Assembly (NCBI GenBank): GCA_018257865.1
Contig: JAEUBA010000065.1
Location: forward strand, 112,006 to 176,005
Length of the DNA stretch: 64,000 nucleotides
Reading direction: 5' to 3'
Source of the DNA: Stereocaulon alpinum
Lineage: Eukaryota > Ascomycota > Lecanoromycetes > Lecanorales > Stereocaulaceae
In this document: positions 35,925-47,020 of the stretch, piece after piece
Layout of the letters: each line of letters opens with the position of its first letter
Numbering within the stretch: the first letter of the stretch is position 1
The notes under the pieces: generated by a model
The model's input: only the letters and a program-made list of their open reading frames with translations
What the model was told of the DNA's origin: nothing
Database searches by the model: none
Translations under genes and position numbers: made by a program

Positions 35925-38177
35925 GTTGGGAGGTGTTTGTGTTTGAGCTGTTGAACTGCTTGGAGAGTCTGGTGTTGGGAGTTTTGTTTGGGGAGGTAGA
36001 GGGGTGGAAGGGTGCTGAGGGGAGAGGGGAAAGGAAAGGAAGCCAGATAGATGCAGCTTTCCCACGAGACGGCCACGGTGTGCGTAAAGGCGCCGCTGAG
36101 TAAATACATTCGAACGACTCCACAGTAATTACCGCACTACAGTAAGGCATGATCTGCACTTTGGTTCTTCTGAGTGGCTTAAACAGCCGCAGAAAGTTCT
36201 ACAGCCAGTCAGACTATACCAAAGGTTTCATATGTGAGTTACCTTAGTATCGTTCACACGAATCGCGAGGCATGCTCGGCATGGTAGTATGCATTAGCGC
36301 CCGCTCTCACACATCATTCCCTGGCGTACAACTACTCCTCCACCTGGGGGCCGCCGAAGGGACCGCCTTACTTGCCAAAACCTTTAACTGGCTAAATCGC
36401 TCAAAGCCTTCCTACTTACAATCCCTCCCCTTAGTCTATACTTGGGCGAAGGGCCCGAAAGACATGCAGCCACAAACACTTAGCCCAAGTGCTATTTGGC
36501 CAGTAACGTTCCACTTTCTAAGATTGTTCGCCATCTCTTTGTTCCTGCCCTCGTCATCTTTGACCTTGTAGGACTGGCTTTTGCCTTGTTGGCGCTGACT
36601 GGCTTCTATCCGCGAAGGGTGTCAGATGGCGGGCCAGCGACCATTCTGGAAAAAACCCCTTCCTTGAACAAACATTAACGACAATGTTAGACACTTGCAG
36701 AGCTTTGTTTGTTCTCAATCTAGCATCGAGGTCCATCCATAGAAGGTCCAGTAAGATACTTCTGCGTGTGAATCTTGAGGGATTATGACACACTAAAAGT
36801 TTGATACCAGAAGTGATAATTTTCTCTTAAGTCATAGTCCGAGCACCGGGGGCAGCCCTGCTTTTGACCTTGATTCAGACATATCTCGGCACAGCTAATC
36901 CCGTAGGAGGAGTATTTCACCATCAGGAGAAAGGTCAGTATCCATGAACTGTTCGCTTGAATAGCCTGCGTTCGCGGAACCGAGCGCCGAAAAGCTGAAA
37001 TTTCAGTTCCTGTAGCTGAGATTCTACTCTTCTCTCCCCTGTTCATGTGTCTGCGCCGTAACGAACAGAGAGGTTGTCTAGCTACATTCGCTTTCACCGC
37101 GAGATTGCCAATGTATCATCATCGAAAGATTCGCTCGCACATGTCACGCGCTAGTCCTTCCGCGCCCACAGGATGTCATCAGTTACGCTTACCGTCAGTA
37201 AATTACTGTTTAGATAGCAAACGGTGGCTAATAGTACCAACAAGTCGAGACGGCTCCTCGGCGAATTGTGCAGAATGGCATGCCAGGTGGCCCCAAAGCA
37301 ACCTTGCTGACGTGCGGTTGCGATCTGCATGGATCCGTCCCCCGTTATTAGCGCCAGATGAAAAGTTCTCCTTCCACAATCCACCTCCTGCATACAATTA
37401 CAGCTGATTTACATATCATCCACTGACACAACTGAGCATGCCGTTCATGCATGAACAGGGTAATACCATTCCCGATCGACCAAAGCGGCTTTGGTAAAAG
37501 ACAAGGAAGCTTTACAAATCTCCCTTTCAATCTTGGACACGTGTGGCAGAATTGTATCGGCTTATTCCATCTGTCATCACTTACATTTGCGCTAAGGTGA
37601 TCGCGATTAATCGGCCCAAGGGCCCAAGTCCCCGGACTTCTACTGGGTCCCACATTCGTGCAACGGGTTTACAGAAACCACACGTCGACCGTCTTGGACC
37701 CTTCCGACCTCGGCTTTACGCGCAATACACTCTGCAGGAGCACTAGCACTGCCAGTGCCGAGGAGAATATTACGTTTTCAATCTTCAGGGAGCGTCTAGG
37801 TCATTCGCTCTAGGTCGGTAGCTACTACTTCGGATTAACTGCTACAGCGCCTGTAGAGATACTGGGAAGTGGTATCTCGGTAAACAAACTCATTGTGTTT
37901 AGGCATCAGGATAGAGGCATTCGAAGAGGTCTTATGAGCAAATAGACTATCGAAGGTTCTTGGTTATCGCCTAGATAGATCTGCGTTGAAGATGCGTTGG
38001 CTTGACCGACGCTGACATGCTCACTCAATAGATTTGGGAGAATGCACGGTGTCGACAACAACGACCGGCGTATACACTGACAAACACCCAGGCACAAGGA
38101 TGGGAACTCAGCGACTAGAGCCATTTCCTTCGTATGCATAAACCTTACGATGATGTTGCTTATCAACGGTGCTGACC
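35925..38177. other. Gene-poor spacer between family members 1 and 2
   Basis: No recognised coding region or RNA gene. Short open frames overlap on both strands without a conserved domain. The right end (37938-37987) resembles the downstream flank of member 1. Confidence 0.45.
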
Positions 38178-38651
38178 TTAACGATCAGAACCGCATACAG
38201 CCTTTGTACTCGCCACGTATCCTGTATCCTCCTGCTTGGTGTCTGGCTTATTGCCGGTTCCCTCTGTGTTGCCTTGTTCATCATCAGGTGGGCGAAACGA
38301 TCCAACTGTGTTATATCTGCGAATCCTGGATCAGTATACGTTTATTCTTTAGGTCAATTTGACGGAGATGGCCCAGAGACATGTACTTACGGCTGCTCAG
38401 TCATGTCTTCGTCAGCCCAGCGTCGTATCATCGACTTGGTGCTTGCGGTATTCGCTTGTTTGGGTTCGATCTGGGTTGTAGGGTTTTTATCGGTTGGCCA
38501 GGTGCGGTTGAGAAACACATGGACATCCTTTACCTGTGACATACCATCAACTCTTGCAATGTTTGGTATGATGGAGTGGAAGACTCACTCTTATTTCTGC
38601 ATCTCTTAGACCTGAGATATGTTTCTTGATCGTGGGATATTCGTCTGACAT
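38178..38651 (-). CDS. Unknown three-copy family, member 2
   Basis: Not recognised. Exons 38589-38651, 38391-38533 and 38178-38316 give 114 aa. Exon 1 encodes MSDEYPTIKKHISGLRDAEI and ends in phase 0 with a GTGAGT donor. Exon 2 encodes LNRTWPTDKNP, then STKSMIRRWADEDMTEQP, and ends CC|GTAAGT in phase 2. Exon 3 begins YNTVGSFRPPDDEQGN and ends STKAVCGSDR then stop. It is the closest to member 1 in the core. Intron 2 is 74 nt. The conserved exon phases and the core shared with members 1 and 3 support the model; the N-termini differ in sequence. Function is unknown. Confidence 0.62.
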
Positions 38652-41113
38652 ATTGAAAGGGATCGATTGCGTGTGTTTCAGCCTGTCAATGACTGGGTTC
38701 TAAAGATCCTAGGTGTGCAGCGTGCTGGGTAGAGGAGCACAGGTTAGATTATGAAGCAGATGTGGGAGCGGTAGGCTATGAACTGGGGTGACACCACAGA
38801 GAGCAGTGGAGAATGGAAGGTATTCCTGAAAACAACCGGCCATGGCTGGGACACGAATACTCTTAAGGGCACCCACCCTGAGCCCCTCCATCTTAATTGC
38901 CGCATAGGCACTACCTACGTGTAATCCTTGCTCTGTCCTGAGTGGCCAGACTAGTGGTGATCGGATCATTCGCGGCGATGAATTCGCTTCCCAGGCTACC
39001 TTGAATGATCGATACAATACACACAGTACAATACCGTATGCCACTGCATTGGCTTGTTTTTACCATCCTACATCTTGGGGTGAGACCTGTGCCTCCGGCC
39101 TCGTTAAAGGCGTTCCGTACGTTATGTTACGAAGGTCATGACGGTTAAGCAAGGAAATCTTGGCATGCAGGCGGTTGAGGCGTGATAGCCATATCCACCT
39201 GTATCAAAAGGTCTGTCTATACGATTACTGTACTAGCCGTTAGCATTAATACCAAGGAGTCGAAAACGAAATGATTCGCTTCCGGTAACACTAAACGTAG
39301 ATTACGAGTCAGCAACGTCCATCAAAGCCCGTTTTGATAGCACCCATCAGTAGGTGCGTATTCTCACGGAGCAAGATTTGCTATACCGAGTACCTTCCCA
39401 TATCATATACGTCTCTCGCTGTATTTCCTCTGCCCAGCTCAGAGAGCTTAGGCTGGACACTAGACAGTGACGGGTGGAACGAGCATACTGTATGCTATGA
39501 TTATCCGGCCGGAAACGCCTCTGAATTTTCAATACGTCAAAATACGGTATGGCTGTGGAGTGATACGACATGGAAAGCGGTCATGAACAGGGGGGCAAAG
39601 GTGTCGACTGAGTCGGACGGCTTAGGAAATGCCGCTAAGTGGTAGATCGGCTATGCTAGCATGCGGACCCCCCAACAGCCCTGTCAAGACTATACCTTAT
39701 TCCAGGCCTGGGAAAACCGGGTTGAGCTTGACCACGCCGTCTGGGTCCGTTTCCACGAATGTCAAAGGATCCAGCACTCAATTAGTACTACCCGGCTCAA
39801 TGTCGACAACGGTCCCTTTTGTTGATGTGCGGATATTGCCCGGGGGAGATCAGACCCGATCATCGCTAACACTCTCATGTTTTCTTATCCCTACTCTACT
39901 AAGGAATGGCGAGCTGGCTGTGGATGGCAGGGTTCCCTGCAAGGAGCCTCGGAGACGAGGTCCTGACTGTGCAAGCGCGTGCTAATCTACAAAACAATCG
40001 TCAAGCTTCTGTATCTTACGTGTATCATATATGGCGTGCTCCATTTTCGCAGAAGAGACTCGAACGCCTGAATCATGGTTCGCCTAATAATCCTCACCAA
40101 CGACGTGGTTGCGACCTCATTTCGAGGCAAATCCAGGCTTTCTTGCAGTCATGTATTCCTACATTTAGTACATCGGACCGTCTACATCTTCCTTCGCAGT
40201 CTCCTCCTGGGTAGCCAGACCACCCCTTGCATATCCCGATCTACCACCCTGGCTCTACGCGTAGCCCCGCCATTGCAACTGGATTAGTCATGGTACTTGA
40301 CTTTGTACTTCTGTATCTTGTTCCTGCCGCTGTTCACCGGGAACATGCTACCATCCAACCATTGTAAGCCACGTCGCCTGGTGAAGCAGCCGATTGGCAG
40401 AGATGTTGTCTCGATTGCACAGTGTCACTGAGAATGAGCATTCTACTGATGTTACTTGCGGAGTAATGTTTTGCGCTTAATCGGTGGCAACCTTAGAGCT
40501 GGATGCCAGGATGGCAACCCTCCAAGCTCCGCATCCACCTGTCGAACGGGTCATTGGTCATATAGTAGCTGGCTCAAGGCATGATGGCCACCTTCCAGCC
40601 TTACCCTTCAGCTTGCGCCTCCAAGGCTTAGAGGGGTAGGCGTAGTACGCATCACGCATCATGCGCTGCCGAAGCATTCCTAATCACTCCATTCCCTCCG
40701 GGTCCATATCATTGGAAGGGACCGCGAACAGGTGCCCACTCCCAGTCCAAAGGGTCTAAAGTAGCCAGTCGTTTATCCTTAGAACTCCTCAGCCAAGCCC
40801 GTTTTGTCGGTGAAGCAGTTCGGCAGCGGATAATTCAACCAGACAGTGTCAGTCAGCTTACTTGATAGGGGGCCCAGAGCGACTAGCACCCGCCCAAACA
40901 CAAGTTCAAGCAAGTCTGTCGCAGAGATTGTCGCTTATTGGCACAAAGCATGTTGTACATTGTGAATGACGTTGGTGTCTCTCGTTAATGCTGGAAGACT
41001 ACAACGCTAATTGTCCTCTGGAACCATCCACTTTAGGCTTTCTATTTCCACCGCCCCAAGGCTCAGAGTCAGGCAAGGCCCATGAGAGAGAAGGACCTAA
41101 TCAACGCCAACAC
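38652..41113. other. Gene-poor spacer between family members 2 and 3
   Basis: No recognised gene. Open frames at 39334-39985 (plus) have no identifiable domain and overlap each other. No tRNA, rRNA or obvious transposon ends were found. Confidence 0.45.
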
Positions 41114-41599
41114 CTACCTCTCAGATCCAGCCATAGCTTTATTACTTCCAGCCTCTGTTCCTTCCGCATGCTTTGCGTTCTGTTCAACTTTGTTCATTCT
41201 GGGACAGAAAGCGGGCAACATCTCAATCGGGTGCCACCTGTAGAGATTGCCGTCAACATTCTTGAAGTCGACTATACTTTCTTGGGACTCGGGCTTTGGT
41301 GAGTGTAGGGGAAAGACATGATTCGGGGAGTTGCACTTACGGCTGCTCTCTCATTTCTTCGTCTGCCCAGCGTTGCATAGTCGATTTGGTGCTGATGGTG
41401 CCTCCTTTCTGTGGTTGTGGGTGGCCTGTAGGATTTGTCTCGGTTGGCCAAGTGCGATTGAGGGCTTGGAATGCAACCTTCGACTATCGTTCGGTCAACA
41501 ATGGATGACATGTTGACTCTGAAGATGGAAGCTGAACACCTTATCCGTTTGTCGTGAGCCTGATAGGTCCTTGTCCAGGGTCTGATCTTGTTCTGGCAT
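41114..41599 (-). CDS. Unknown three-copy family, member 3 (divergent)
   Basis: Not recognised. Exons 41540-41599, 41341-41477 and 41114-41237 give 106 aa in a consistent frame. Exon 1 reads MPEQDQTLDKDLSG. Exon 2 holds LNRTWPTETNP and STKSTMQRWADEEMREQP, ending CC|GTAAGT in the same phase as the other members. Exon 3 lacks the YNTVGSFRP block but keeps an EGTEAGSNKAMAGSER ending comparable to STKAVCGSDR in member 2. At the DNA level exon 3 resembles member 2 only with small insertions and deletions, so this copy may be decaying or have shifted frame locally. The first intron has a weak donor (GTGTTC) and acceptor (CGAAG), which lowers confidence. Confidence 0.5.
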
Positions 41600-43841
41600 G
41601 TCAATAGGACTCCTTAGGGCTTCAATTGGCTATTATTTGTTTTGCTAGTACGCAAAGTCTTTTCTATGCACATATGAATGAATAAGGCACCAGAAATAGA
41701 AGAGTACTGGGAGAGGGAAGTTATAAGACCTGAACAACCACATAGGAATCGAGACGCGGGAGCGCATTTGCGACTAAATCGCCACGCTGGCACACACATA
41801 GGCATGCTTTGGACAACCCCCATTAACCTCTCCACCTTTTTGCCGCACATATACTACCAATGATGAGTGGTCATGCACTCCAAAATCGCCACATCATGCT
41901 GTTGGTAATGCGTGCGCCGTGCGTCTAATGCCTTTGTGGACGGCTGCTACCCTCAAAGAAGTTTAGCTTCATGACTGATCAATGGCTTCTGCTGCGACAG
42001 CAGGTCGGTCAAGTGCAAATGCCAGATCCCGAACGTTGCACTCGAGCACTTGATAGGTCGATCAGTCGCTCCCCAACTGCAAGTCCATAATGCCACCCCG
42101 ACACAGTTTTCCGCGAGCTTTAGTCCATGTAGCCCCAAGTCGTCATCTAGATTCATTCTAGTGATTGGCCATCTCCTCTCGTATGAAACCAAGGTCGTGT
42201 GCAGTAGTGCGGAGACCCGGGTGCGATCAGATGGCTGCACTCAAGTGGAAAGTAGTAGTAAGTACAGCGAGGACCCCCATTGTCCACAAACCATCACGGC
42301 AAAGCTTTCCCGCTCGCGCTAGTTGTGGAGCTGCAGAGGCCCGTAGTCCTCAACCCAGCCAAGACAGGGCGCCAAGTAGCTACCCTAGCTAAGACGTTAC
42401 GAGGCAAAGCGCGGAAGAACAATGCCATTTTAAGGAAAGGGAACTGGTCCGCCAGGCTCGGAGTCAAAAGCTTCCAGAAGCTCGGCAAACATGGACATGT
42501 CAGCCTGCCCAACTCCGCTGCAACCTTGATCCATCGAATCAGGGCTGAACGAGTGCAATGGGCGCGCAATTTCGGCCCCACTCCAGGCTTGCCCCACTCC
42601 CACACTTAGGGACAGGACGCTGCTGGCTAAAATTGCTTGCTACCTCGCTCTGACAATGTTGTGCCGTTAGAATAAGTGGTGAAAACTATGGTGGATGAGG
42701 CCTGCTTGCCTCGGCTCGCTTACACTAGTCTATTAGGGCTAGGGCTTGCCAAGGCCTCCATGCGCACTAGATAAAATCTCTGCATGCAATTCTATCTAGC
42801 AACAACAATGTCAATAGCAATAGATTGTTCACCCCCAAATCAATGACTAATCAGTCTCCAATCAGATCACTGATGTTCTAAAGGTGTTAGGAGCCGCGAA
42901 TGATCTTCAATACGGAAGCCTGTAATTGCGAGCGATTTGGAAGAGCTTTGTGGCTGTAGGACATGAGAAGAAGTTTTCATGCACCCATGCAGATGGTAGA
43001 CCACCCCACGACTACCTAAGAAGAACATTCTTGGAGAGCCCTCTCAGGGTATTGCCAAGCCTTTTCGCGGGATCAGTACCGAATTCTGAGAGTGTAGGAG
43101 GAATCGTCCAGTTTAGGGTTGATACTTTGTGGGCAGATAGATAGTTTTAATGTTCTTTAGCTTCTCTTTGGTAAATACCTAAGCAGCGTGCGTGCATAGA
43201 AAAGTACGAAACCACTACACCATTGTACCAGCGCCATTAGGAATCGAACCTAATACGATCAAGTATTAAACCGCAAACGTGCATACTCAAGTCACTTTGT
43301 CAATGATAAGTCAACCTAAGTTAGATTTCTTGTCAAGCTAACTTAGTGCGCTAGGTCGCCGTAGAAGTCCTCATATAAACTCGCTCAAATGCACTCACTA
43401 TTTCACATGAGTGGTGCCAGCACCAAGAGCAAAATGTGAAAATCCTCATGTGAAAACCTGGCCTCATCGCAGTCACACAAATAGCTGCCTCATCCTGCTG
43501 AGACCTTTACCATTTTCCCTTCAGCATCGACGCAAAGTACCTACGGTAAACCAACGCCTAACGATGAAACGAAAGCGAACGGAGGCCCTCAGCTGTTCCC
43601 ATCTTCAGCATTAGTACAACCCAATCTAAGATACATCAACGCTTGAGTCGATCGAAAGCAAAGGCAGAACTTCGGCTTACTCCCCTCCAGCATCGACACA
43701 CATCGATCGAGATTCAAACGACAAGAAGTAAAAGACTTCGGCTACTTTCCCATCAGCTTCGACACAAACCGCCTAAAGTCGAACGACAACAAACACAGCA
43801 CTTCGATTTAATACCCCTTTAGCATCGACGCAAAAGAAGGC
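41600..43841. other. Gene-poor spacer with tandem repeats at its right end
   Basis: No recognised protein or RNA gene. A plus-strand frame at 42280-42609 is overlapped by an equally long minus-strand frame and has no domain. Near 43233-43290 a T-arm-like hairpin occurs without the rest of a tRNA. The last 330 bp are degenerate tandem repeats. Confidence 0.45.
43518..43838 (+). repeat. Degenerate tandem repeat upstream of the AIG2-like gene
   Basis: A block containing CAGCATCGACRCA recurs at about 43518, 43598, 43682, 43749 and 43816. The last spacings are 67 bp and the first two longer (about 80 bp). An ACTTCGGCTWC-like block and a CAAACGACAA-like block recur between them. The array ends at the start codon of the downstream gene, so it forms its promoter and 5' leader. 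Confidence 0.65.
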
Positions 43842-44846
43842 ATGGATCCCTTCGAAGAACTAGAACGTATGGCCCTTAACGCCGAAGAAGAGACGTTTAC
43901 GGAAGAACAGGCGCTAGAAGACCACATCGAGCGGTGGCAGCGGCTTTTCAACTACTCATATGCAGACGCTATTGCCCACTTCAAGGAACAAAAGAGTGAC
44001 CTAACACGACTCAGGGTTTCAGATGAACATTGGCAACTAGTCCGAGCAAAGATGGAAGATAAGGGTTACGATCGTGATTCCTATGAGCACGAGCTGGGTA
44101 AAAACCCGTCCGCAAGTACCATCAGTGGCGTCCCGCAGAAAGCTTCTCCTTCTCCTTCGGCCAACGATGCCTCCTTTATCTTCAAATTGGAAGACCCTTT
44201 GGATGAACCCGGCAAGATTCAAAAAGCTGCTAAGCTGTCTAACCCACCTGATATAGTAAACGGCGTTGGAGAAGAGGGAGATACCAAATTCTGCCGTGTA
44301 GACACTGCCGGAAAGCACGCAATCGAAGAGTGGCTATCACAAGAGCGCCTCAACTACCGACCGACATTCATCCGCCTATCTCAGGCGAAGAAGGACCTCT
44401 CGAGCACGTCTGCACGTCCGACTCTTGGTGTGGACACAACGCTCCCGCAGCATCGTCCGCAACAACCGAACATTCGATTCTTTCCTGAACAAAACCAGTA
44501 TCCGGTATGGTATTTCTTCTACGGCACCCTCGCGAATCCTGAAATCCTTTCCGGTCTGTTGGGCCTGTCGGAGGAGGAGCGCCCTGTGCTCCAATCAGCC
44601 ACCATTTCCCATGCGGTTATCAAGTCATGGGGAGGCAAGTACAAGGCACTTGTGGACGGTCCGAGCTCAGCACTGGTTGATGGATGGGCGTACCAAGTCA
44701 CTTCAAAGGTTCATGAGGAGGTACTGCTGTTCTACGAGACAGCAAATTATGAAGTTGTAAGGTGCACCATTCTGATGCGTGATAAGGACGAATTGGGGGT
44801 AAAAGGCTGCACGTTTCGATTCATTGATTCCTCCGCACTTTCCTAA
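43842..44846 (+). CDS. AIG2-like / gamma-glutamylcyclotransferase-fold protein
   Basis: An intronless 334-aa protein. The C-terminal 110 residues (about 220-325) carry the AIG2-like fold: YPVWYFFYGTLANPEIL, then a central IKSWGGKYKALVDG, then VDGWAYQV and ETANYEVVRC. YGTL is the substrate-loop motif, and the Glu in YETANYEV matches the catalytic/positioning Glu region of the family. In fungi such proteins are usually uncharacterised, and gamma-glutamyl transfer activity is only inferred. The N-terminal half is acidic and helical (EEETFTEEQALEDHIERWQR) with no domain I know. The ATG follows directly on the tandem-repeat array. Confidence 0.82.
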   Translation: MDPFEELERMALNAEEETFTEEQALEDHIERWQRLFNYSYADAIAHFKEQKSDLTRLRVSDEHWQLVRAKMEDKGYDRDSYEHELGKNPSASTISGVPQKASPSPSANDASFIFKLEDPLDEPGKIQKAAKLSNPPDIVNGVGEEGDTKFCRVDTAGKHAIEEWLSQERLNYRPTFIRLSQAKKDLSSTSARPTLGVDTTLPQHRPQQPNIRFFPEQNQYPVWYFFYGTLANPEILSGLLGLSEEERPVLQSATISHAVIKSWGGKYKALVDGPSSALVDGWAYQVTSKVHEEVLLFYETANYEVVRCTILMRDKDELGVKGCTFRFIDSSALS

Positions 44847-45363
44847 TGAGGCCTGCGGAGTTTGGTTTTCGGAGAGGTCAGGCAAGACGCCACTACGCTA
44901 GACTCATGTACATAGATTGTCCGAACGCATAGTGTCCCAGGTGGCTAGCTAGATAGATTTCAGCCATCGAATGCATTATATTTTTCTCATCTTCTGCACT
45001 TCCATTCACCGCAGGCTTCCCTGAGTTGTGAGACTGGCTCTCGACTTGCGTGAAAGATACCGGAAAGCGCGATGTCTGTTATAAGGAGAGGACTCAGGGT
45101 TTATTTATCTTTTGGCTCCTTTCCTCCTTTCCTCTCCACCAACTCCAGGTCTAACACGCACACACATACACCTCTCCACACTCACATGCAAATTTCCCCA
45201 GTGACAGTGACAAGCACAATGAATACCCAATCCCTCACATCCTCCCCTGGACCCTACCACGAAAGTCACCATCAGTAGATGCTAATTGTTGACCACTTAG
45301 TCTGTTAGGATCTGTAATGTTTAAGGTTTGTAAGAATACTCTACCATCAGTCGTTCCAACGAC
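44847..45363. other. Intergenic
   Basis: 3' flank of the AIG2-like gene; no gene recognised. A CT-rich segment (45110-45180) with CACACA repeats is present. Confidence 0.5.
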
Positions 45364-45418
45364 CGTGGCTTGAATATTCGGAAAATTAGCGAGATCACAT
45401 TATCACAATCAACAATTT
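45364..45418 (+). repeat. Dispersed 55-bp repeat, copy A
   Basis: This 55-bp stretch matches the reverse complement of 56063-56117 with a single mismatch. The match starts CGTGGCTTGAATATTCGG and ends CACAATCAACAATTT. A further GTTCCA match lies just outside the left end. It sits 38 bp to the left of the inverted-repeat element at 45457-45654. No coding frame or known RNA was recognised. Confidence 0.85.
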
Positions 45419-45456
45419 CGGCGGCGGCGATATGATAGCTAGCTACAACTATCTAG

Positions 45457-45654
45457 CAACAGGGGGTGACATGAGTCGATAAAGTTCCGAGGTTTACCCG
45501 GGGCTGCCCCTAAGGGGCCCCTATAATCGGGTAAATAGGGTAGGTAGGCTCGGGTAGGGTAGATATTCGAAATTTTAGGGGGGCTCCCCGGGGCTCACCC
45601 CGAGGCCCCCGGGTAAACCTCGGAAATTGATTGACTTATGTCACCCCCTTGTTG
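45457..45654. mobile_element. Short terminal-inverted-repeat element (MITE-like)
   Basis: About 198 bp with inverted terminal repeats: left 45457-45503 and right 45607-45654 match with five mismatches and one single-base gap. The ends begin CAACAGGGGGTGACAT and continue to CCGAGGTTTACCCGGGG. The flanks read cTAG before and TAGg after the element, a possible 3-bp target duplication. The interior is made of GC-rich palindromes and contains no coding frame. I infer a non-autonomous DNA transposon of foldback/MITE type. The superfamily is not determined, though a 3-bp duplication would suit PIF/Harbinger. Confidence 0.75.
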
Positions 45655-45911
45655 TAGGACCTTTTGAATAGATAGTAATAGTAAGATATATAGTTAACCA
45701 ACTATTACGCTGGTATGATATGTATACTGGGCGCTGTAGGCAGTGTAATTAAGATTTCAAAATTTTGGCAGGGTGTCAGTTGTGTTGTTCCGAGTTTTGA
45801 GGAAATAGTTCAAATGCGCTGCCGTAGCAAGTCGTTGCGAGTTGCCCTCAATGCCAAGTCAGAATTTCGATGTCTCCAAACATCGAAGCTCCTCTAAGCC
45901 AATCCACAATC

Positions 45912-47020
45912 ATGTCTTTTCTTTGTCCCAGAGCACTCGCACCCACAAGGATACCTTCATTGATCTCGGCTCGTCATGCCGCCTCCACCATCTCCCAATG
46001 CCTCCGCAAGTCCCATCCTCCACAGCGATTCACCTGCCTTCGCCGTCCTCAAAATCCAGCACGTATACGACCCTTCAGCACAACCCCTAACCGACCAGCA
46101 AATCGGACGATCGAACAAGCCAAGTCTCGTGCTCACTCAGGCGTATGCTCCCCCCACATCTCTCACGCTCCCAATCAAAGCTAACACCACCCCCCAGCCA
46201 TTCTCCGCTCGCGCCGCCATAATCTTCCTAGCAGCCGGCGCATGCATGATATTCTACTTCCGCTACGAAAAAGCACGCATGGAACGGCAACGAGTTGCTG
46301 AAGCAGCCAAGGGCGTTGGAAAACCGAGAGTGGGTGGGAAGTTTGACTTGGTGGATCAGGAAGGGAAGAGATTCACAGATGAGGATATGAAGGGAGGGTA
46401 TTCGTTGGTCAGTAAAGCCCCCGCGCGAGGCAAAGGCAGTCAAGATCGGGGAAGTTAATGAGAACGCGAACGTATTGAAGGAAGAGGACGATGAATTGTA
46501 CCTGGCGACTATAGGACATCTATCGCTGACTGAACCACACTCCCAGGTCTACTTCGGCTTCACGCACTGCCCCGACATCTGCCCCGAAGAACTCGACAAA
46601 ATGTCCCGCATGATCGACCTCGTCTCCACAACCACAAAATCTCGCATCTCCACCTCCGCCTTCGTCCCCCCCACCTCGCCCTCCACCCCCCTGCTCCCCA
46701 TCTTCATAACCTGCGACCCAGCGCGTGACACCCCCTCCGTCTTAAAAACCTACCTCGCAGAGTTCCACCCCGGTCTAGTCGGCTTAACAGGTACCTGGGA
46801 ACAAGTCAAGAATGTATGTAAGAGGTATAGGGTCTATTTTAGTACACCGCCTGACGTGAAGCCGGGCATGGATTATCTGGTTGATCATAGTATATATTTC
46901 TATTTGATGGATCCGGAGGGAGATTTTGTGGAGGCGATTGGGAGGCAGCATAGTGCGGAGGTTGCGGCGAGGATTATTGTTGAGCATATGGGGGATTGGA
47001 AGGGGGGGGTGAAACGGTAG
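45912..47020 (+). CDS. SCO1: SCO1-family mitochondrial copper chaperone
   Basis: An inner-membrane thioredoxin-fold protein that delivers copper to the CuA site of cytochrome c oxidase subunit 2. Exons 45912-46142, 46198-46407 and 46547-47020 give 304 aa. The N-terminus MSFLCPRALAPTRIPSLIS is Arg/Ser-rich, a typical mitochondrial presequence. A transmembrane helix lies at about 81-98 (AAIIFLAAGACMIFYF). The copper ligands are C155 and C159 in CPDIC and H261 in LVDHSIYF, with CDPARDT between. The second join gives GGYSL-VYFGFTHCPDICPEE as in the family. An insertion rich in Pro/Ser/Thr (SAFVPPTSPSTPLLP) lengthens the loop before the CDPARD motif. An upstream in-frame ATG 14 codons earlier is possible but a less natural start. 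Confidence 0.93.

Noticed and set aside
39334..39985. Two overlapping plus-strand frames of 103 and 118 codons
   Set aside because: No conserved motif, frames overlap each other, and the flanking region is gene-poor and featureless.
42280..42609. 109-codon plus-strand frame mirrored by a 103-codon minus-strand frame
   Set aside because: Mirror frames of similar length on both strands without a domain indicate composition rather than coding.
43233..43290. tRNA-like sequence on the minus strand (T-loop GGTTCGATTCC with a TTAGG/CCTAA stem)
   Set aside because: No matching acceptor stem, D-arm or clear anticodon arm could be folded at the correct distances, so it is at best a tRNA-like fragment.
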